A DNA stretch of 64,000 nucleotides from Toxorhynchites rutilus septentrionalis (taxonomy: Eukaryota; Arthropoda; Insecta; Diptera; Culicidae), in NCBI RefSeq assembly GCF_029784135.1, contig NC_073746.1, positions 253,793,994 to 253,857,993 of the forward strand, given 5' to 3'. This document shows, one piece after another, positions 58,482 through 64,000 of the stretch. The translations under genes were made by a program, and so were the position numbers. Under the pieces are notes generated by a model. It saw only the letters and a program-made list of their open reading frames with translations. It was not told the origin of the DNA and ran no database searches. The stretch's first letter is position 1. Each line of letters begins with the position of its first letter.

Positions 58482-59074
58482 TTAATTGACGTAGTTGCCC
58501 ACCATGAAAGACCAGAAATTTCGAAATTATCTATTGTTAATGGTACCTGTTAACAACCCTTCAGATCAGATACTCGCCACTCGATGGTCACCAGATGTGT
58601 GTGTCTGTATGCCAAAGGAAGGATTTCAGCTGATTCCGAGGGTTAATAGCAATAGTCTTTGTGGTAAGTGACGTGAACCTCCATTTGACACGATGCTTAA
58701 CACGGTTACCTAGGAACGAAAATATTGTTCACTACATGTTATTCATGTACCGTTCTGAATCATATTTCGGACACTTAAGGATGCAGAAATCAGATCTAAA
58801 CGCACAGGCATTATTTGGTTGGTATTTTAACAAGTTCGTTCGATATGCTTTTGGTACTGTGGTACCTATTTTGTTGAAATTATCAAAAAAAAAATCGAAT
58901 AAAAATATTTTTCAATTGAAGCAAATAAGGACACTATTTATAAAAAAAAACAAATTTCGGACAGAGTGAATTCGAATTTCGGACACTCTGTTTGCATAAC
59001 GGTTCCTTGTGGTTTTAAGTTGAATTTACAATTCTGTACAATTACTAATGTAATAAAATGATCAAACATGATAA

Positions 59075-59585
59075 AAGTAAAGTGTTCGGGTATTTTGGTT
59101 ATTTTTTAATGTATATTTGAAGATGCATTTTCCATTTTTTGAGTGTACGGCTAACTATTATTACGCTGTTGCTAGCTGGATACCTAGATATTGTCTGAAA
59201 ATTGATTCCTTGATGGTGGTATCGGTTCTGAAGCAATGGCGTGTCGCAGAACGAATTCCAAAGAATATTTTGAAACTTTAAGACAATACCTAAAGCATAG
59301 GGGTTTATGAAAATTCGAAAAATTGCCAAAATGGCCAAATCGGTCTAGTTGCCAGCTGAGATATCAATACCATCAGCTGAAAAACATGGTTTCGAGAAAA
59401 ACGCGTTTAAAAATTCGTACAGCAATACTATATCCCTTAAGGTGATCTCATACTTTTGGCTGTAACAATCCAAATAAATCGAATATCGAAAAATCGTTTT
59501 AGGACAAATTGTTTGATGGCATAAGCTTCCCAAAAATGTAAAAAAGAAAATTCAATATTTACGACCTTCCAGAATGGGGTACCCA
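59075..59585 (+). repeat. Partial copy of the 55766 MITE
   Basis: GTTCGGGTATTTTGGTTATT near 59083 through GAATTCCAAAGAATATTTTG and CATAAGCTTCCCAAAAATG match the MITE body. The right end (CGACCTTCCAGAATGGGG) is present without a clear TTAA. The left terminal repeat is missing. Confidence 0.7.
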
Positions 59586-59695
59586 CTGAACCGCTGTAGA
59601 GCCCGTTTGATTCTCATCTGTTTAGTTCGTCTCTCAAAAATATGTATTCTATTGCTCTTAGTTAACATGATGTTTAATGTTATTAGTTACAATAT

Positions 59696-60788
59696 TAGGG
59701 GAGGTAGGGGTAAAACGGACATGTTAAGAAGAACTTCAATTATATTTTTGGAAACTCATGTTTCCCAAAACTTTGATGCAATTTCTTGCAATTCAATATA
59801 CTGTTTTTCTACCTGATTGGCCAATATTTTACAAAAAAGTGTTTTTCAATGTTTTTTTTTACTGAAATTAAAACAGACCGAAAAGTACAAAAAAAATTTC
59901 GATGCGGGTAATATGGATATATAGTGGGGGTAATATGGACAGGTTTGTAATACATGAAGCGTAGAGGTTTATCGATCGCGAGAGGAACAACTTTATTCAA
60001 CCAAGGTCTGAACTCATCACGAATGTCCGTTAAATGATGATAAAATCGAATTAATCCACCTAGAAGTGATAACGTGCTATTCAGCAGTATAAACGGACAG
60101 ACCCTCAACTATTTTGCTTTTGGTTCCAGTCAGCTTCTAAACAGTCCACATTTGGCGATTTAATTTCCACTCATAGACGCAGGGCATTCTTTAGGAATGG
60201 ATTAAACAGACTTTTCACAGACCATCTCACTCCCACTGGCAACTGTCTGTTTTACCCCACCAGTACAATAATTTCAATAATTTCAATTGTCTACTCAAAA
60301 ACAAATTTACGTACATACCTAATATTGCTTCTCTGGTAACTCACAAACCGAAATATAACCATTAGCGAATTGAATTTTGATATTAAACCACTCAAAATGC
60401 AGCTAAAATTACATCCACTCACGGGATCATGTATGATTTTCGGTTTTTGTATCCCTTTTCCACTTTTGATCAGTATTCATTGCCATTGGGTGGTTTAAAT
60501 ATTATGAAATAACATGTAGTAGGTTTTTTTTTTAATCTGTTTTATAGTGACTTTCAACTCATTTGGCTGGTTCGTCACTTTTTACTTCCAATTTTTGGAA
60601 GAATGTCGGGAGTGAGAATTGAACTCGTGACCTTTAGCGTGAGAGGCATGGATGTTACTACGCCAGATCGCCTCCACACATGTAGAAGGTGTTCTCATTG
60701 ACAGAAATATGAAATTCAAAATGGAACTATACAAAGGACCCACCTGTTCATATTACCCCCATTGTCCGTATCACCCGTGGTTCCCCTA
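59696..60788. mobile_element. ~1.1-kb MITE with degenerate ends, host to a SINE
   Basis: TAGGGGAGGTAGGGGTAAAA at 59696 pairs imperfectly with the complement of the right end, TAGGGGAACCACGGGTGATA. GGGGGTAATATGGACAGG near 59925 and CCTGTTCATATTACCCCC near 60744 form a second inner inverted pair. No transposase was found. Confidence 0.6.
60524..60678 (-). mobile_element. tRNA-derived SINE, short poly(A)-tailed type
   Basis: On the minus strand the 155-bp unit has an A-box-like TGGCGTAGTAAC, a B-box-like GAGTTCAATTCTC and a body with GAAGTAAAAAGTGACGAACC, ending in about ten A residues. Target duplications CATGTAGTAGG (60513-60523) and CATGTAGAAGG (60679-60689) differ at one base. It is distinct from the GAA-tailed SINEs and sits inside the 59696-60788 element. 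Confidence 0.82.
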
Positions 60789-60792
60789 CTAG

Positions 60793-61345
60793 TATACAGC
60801 CATTCCATGCCAAGCTGAAATAGTGGTTCTCAGATTTTCGGGAAAATTGGTAGTTTTGTTCTTTATCGCAAAACATTTGACCCGTATTTTTTATTTTTTT
60901 TAACTTCATCATAACTCTATTCTCAAAACGAAGAAAAATGCCCCTCTGGTTTCGACAAATGTTGTATGAAAAATCCTCAGCTTTTCAGAAAAAATATAAA
61001 AAATATAGCGCCCTTGGTACCGAGACTATGGAAACAATAAAAAGCGAATACAATCAATAATAATGAGAACAGAAGTCTTATTATTAGACCAGGTGATTGG
61101 CTTTAACTTGGTATGTCGATAATCTGAATAGGTCTAGTAGTTCAAAAGTTATGAATTGTTGGAAAAAGTCTTTTTTGGAAAATAGAGGAAAAAATTTATT
61201 TTTCGGACAACTCTAAAATGGAAATAGTCACCCCACTGAAAAAATTAAAAATACGGGTCTAATGTTTTGCGATAAAGAACAAAACTACCACTTTTCACGA
61301 AAATCTGAGAACCACTATATCGGTTTGGCATGGAATACCTGTATA
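60793..61345. mobile_element. 553-bp MITE with ~100-bp terminal inverted repeats
   Basis: The left arm contains ATAGTGGTTCTCAGATTTTC and TTCTTTATCGCAAAACAT. The right arm contains their complements through ATATCGGTTTGGCATGGAAT. Both end in TATACAG. The interior has AGTAGTTCAAAAGTTATGAA. Related remnants lie at 17166-17760 and 42355-42670. Confidence 0.85.
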
Positions 61346-61408
61346 TATTTATATATCTCCCTCCACCCAATCAGCGATTTCTTCTTCTTCTGCTTCTGTC
61401 AGAACCTG

Positions 61409-62603
61409 GGTTGCCAACTATTTTTTATTTTAAAATCAGGAAGAATGAAACTAAAAATCAAAAGAAATCAGGATAAATAATATTTGGTTGTCCGGAAAGT
61501 TCGTGCTGATTTTTGGGAAAAGCAAAGCAACATTTTTGTATTTGTTTTCAATTTTATATGCACTGTTTTATTCCACAATCATTCGCCGTCTTTAACGCAG
61601 CAAAGATTATTTTCATCCCAAAGGATGATTGCTTTCTCGTCGAAAACTGTTGAAGGTTTTTTTTGTGCTGACGAAGTTCTTTCCCTTGAGAGAACTTTGT
61701 AGGGACCCGGTTTTTAAATCATTTATACTTATATTTTATAAATATAAAATCTGCCAAAGATACTATTGCGAGATTTTTTTCCTAACATCTTTACAGACAA
61801 GCTGTCACCATTGAAGTAAGAAGTGAGAGAAAAAAAGATATCGGAACGCTATCCTAACTGTTCATTTATTCAATTCGTGTTGATAGCATTGAGCTTTGTG
61901 TTTTGTTATTATGAAGCAAAAATCATAATTGATGAATGAAATTTTACTTTTCCGTATAGAATATAGAATCCGGACACTCTTCATTACATTCAATATACCA
62001 CCACTGCCATAACATTTTTTGCATTTTTTGCATGATGCAAAAAGTGTCCGGATTAAAAGTGCGTCCGGATTCAAAAGCATTACTGTATGTATTCTACGTT
62101 ATAGGAGCTCGTTTTTTCTAAAAAAAAACTGTGAAGAATGCTGATTAAAAAACTGAACAAATGGTAAGGTAAGGATCAGGACAACATTCAAAAAACAACG
62201 AATAATTATTCAAACTCAAAATAAAACGTTTTGAAACTGCTTCCAGGCATTCTAATCTGATAAAGTTTATTTATTTCACGCCAACTTCAAGATTTAATAA
62301 ATTTTGACAATGTACCTCCGATAACGTGAATCGCTTCGAAATAGATTATCTATTTACAAGATAACCAACAAAGAGTAAGCATTATACAAGTGTGGAACTA
62401 ATAGTTTATTTTATGTTAGCTATTATGATACTTCTTATTTTCCACCAGCAAAATTGTAACAGGAATCCCACTGTATTTATTATGAATATTGTTTATTCCA
62501 ATGATGTAAAAAGTAAAAAAATCAGGAAAAATCAGGATCGTTTCAGTAAAATCAGGCAAAATCCAGTGTTCGTCCTGAAAAATCAGGAAGGTTGGCAACT
62601 CTG
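61409..62603. mobile_element. Probable MITE with CCAACT-type ends, containing a mariner end
   Basis: CCTGGGTTGCCAACTATT near 61409 pairs with AAGGTTGGCAACTCTGG ending near 62603. The inner flanks carry repeated AAAATCAGGA motifs, several between 62518 and 62590. At 61487, GGTTGTCCGGAAAGTTCGTG is a mariner-type terminal repeat with no transposase behind it. The boundaries are tentative. Confidence 0.5.
61969..62075. repeat. Small inverted repeat (AATCCGGACACT)
   Basis: AATCCGGACACTCTT near 61968 pairs with AAAGTGTCCGGATT near 62040, and GTCCGGATTC follows. The motif also appears twice near 33.83-33.86 kb, so it marks a tiny repeat family. Confidence 0.55.
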
Positions 62604-64000
62604 GTCAGATCCGTTGGTTTTCCAACTGGGTTTGGGTGTGACTTTTTCCAACAGTCGATGGTACTCCTGCTCGTATGACATCCAAAACTGCAAACACTTA
62701 AACTTACTGCTATACTTGTACACTTAAAGTTGAAACTTAAATTTTTTTCTTCGCCAAAGTAACAAATTGTCCTTGTGCATTATTTATTAGAGTTTTCAAA
62801 ACTACCTTTCGATTGCGTTGCGATGGTTGTTTATTGAAATTTTCATCATCAGAGACGAAGGGGTAATTTTTCATTCAAACTGAAATATCTCTGTATGGGA
62901 AGGTCCTACAAGAACGTTCTTGGAACCAAATGTAAGCTGGTTGATAAGATTAATAAGATTTTCAGTTGAGATGGTTACCAAAAAATCATGTTAGTCCAAA
63001 ATATTCTTGAAAAAACAAAGAAAAATTGATTTTTTATTATTGCTCCATACACCTACACACATCAAGATAAAAATATGTGCGTAAAATATTATAATACTTG
63101 AAAGTTGTAGCTGAGTAATGATGTGCATCCCATCGATATGCGTTGATTTTTCACGAAGTTACAGTTTGTGAAAAATTACTCAAATTTTTCGACTTCGCAC
63201 TCTGTTCCTCTAATTTTTTTTGTCGAGTGTATTCCAACCAACCATGACAATTGAAATTTTTCGGAAAACTCTGAAGAAAATGGAGAAAATCGGAAAACTT
63301 ATCCAAAGTATCCATGTTTCTATTTGGCAATCGATGTCACACCGATTGTTAGAAAAAAAAAAAAGATAGAATTTCAATAATAGAAGTTAGAAAAACGAAA
63401 ATCGCGGAATAAATTGAAAATAATACAAATAGTATAGATGCGAAAGAACAAAAATTTATAGAGAGGAGTAAGGCACTTTTTGCTAGTAAAATGTGCACAA
63501 CACTAAACTACTTTAATTTTCCCAGGATTAGGTAGCATCCGGTTTTTAAACGAGCTTAAACGATTTCTGCTGTAGGAATTGAAGGGAAACTACAGTTTTC
63601 GTCAGTTATCCGTTCAAAAATTAACGGAATTCTGAAACTAAATTCATTTATAGCATTAAGCTGCCACTAAAACATAGACTAATTTAAAGAGTTCCCGTTT
63701 ATTCCGGCCGATTGCTATTTATGAAAACTCCCTTTCAGATCAACTCTCATTTTTTCAACGTTCTAGTTTTGTGTAAGGAATAATCCCTATACCACATACC
63801 ACAGGGAAAATGCCGGAATGAAAAACCAGCATCTAATCAAGACCCTCTTCTACTTTCGAGGCTAGCCGCCGCACAGAGATATGGAAATAGAAATAGAAGC
63901 AACATCCATATGCCGGCTGGATGTGACGTCTTTCTATCGTTTTATCGTTCTTTGAACTTCGTCTCCTGAGTTCGCCTATTTGTCCATACGTGTCCTACAA
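62604..64000. other. No gene recognised
   Basis: AT-rich sequence to the window end. I found no transposon ends, tRNA-like promoters or coding-like frames that I could support. Confidence 0.45.

Noticed and set aside
1..64000. Integrated viral sequence, rRNA or snRNA genes
   Set aside because: No viral polymerase, capsid or glycoprotein motifs and no rRNA-like or snRNA-like sequence were recognised.

Overview
This is AT-rich, intron-bearing animal DNA dominated by transposable elements. The contents point to a mosquito, most likely a culicine such as Aedes: an ITmDD37E-type Tc1/mariner element, tRNA-derived SINEs, an RNase H-bearing LOA/I-type LINE, an R4/Dong-type LINE and many miniature inverted-repeat elements (MITEs). 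No host gene could be identified with confidence. The window reads as intergenic DNA or a very large intron, with a few short candidate exons. All calls were made by eye, so identities and boundaries are approximate unless exact repeats define them.

Layout. 0-9 kb: decayed Tc3-like transposon (2.79-4.13 kb), two copies of a 1-1.8 kb repeat ('family A'), and a TTAA-flanked MITE nested in one of them. 9-11 kb: decayed piggyBac-like transposase. 12.0-16.4 kb: a full-looking R4/Dong-type LINE with an uninterrupted 1220-codon ORF on the minus strand. A complete poly(A)-tailed tRNA-like SINE is joined to its 5' end, and one 13-bp target duplication brackets the whole composite. 16.8 kb: a possible last coding exon. 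18-24 kb: truncated SINE, palindrome, an apparently identical 994-bp tandem duplication, mariner remnants and another family A copy. 24-28 kb: mostly unassigned, with a possible promoter and first exon near 26.6-26.8 kb.

28-40 kb: three MITEs, a 5'-truncated RNase H LINE with target duplications (30.23-32.07 kb), a fold-back array of ~120-bp repeats (32.2-33.7 kb) and a 1.6-kb tandem duplication carrying a MITE (36.8-40.0 kb). 40-54 kb: two full SINEs with perfect target duplications, many MITEs, a large palindrome, a pogo-like helix-turn-helix scrap and a 95-bp tandem repeat. 54.2-55.5 kb: an apparently intact DD37E transposon with perfect 49-bp terminal repeats. 55.7-64 kb: more MITEs, a second type of tRNA-derived SINE and one possible first coding exon (57.9 kb).

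The genes do not form a pathway. Their relation is that of autonomous elements and dependent parasites: LINEs with SINEs, and piggyBac-like or Tc1/mariner transposases with TTAA- or TA-flanked MITEs. The two elements that look most recently mobile are the R4-type LINE and the DD37E transposon. The most unusual structure is the SINE-LINE composite at 12.0-16.4 kb.
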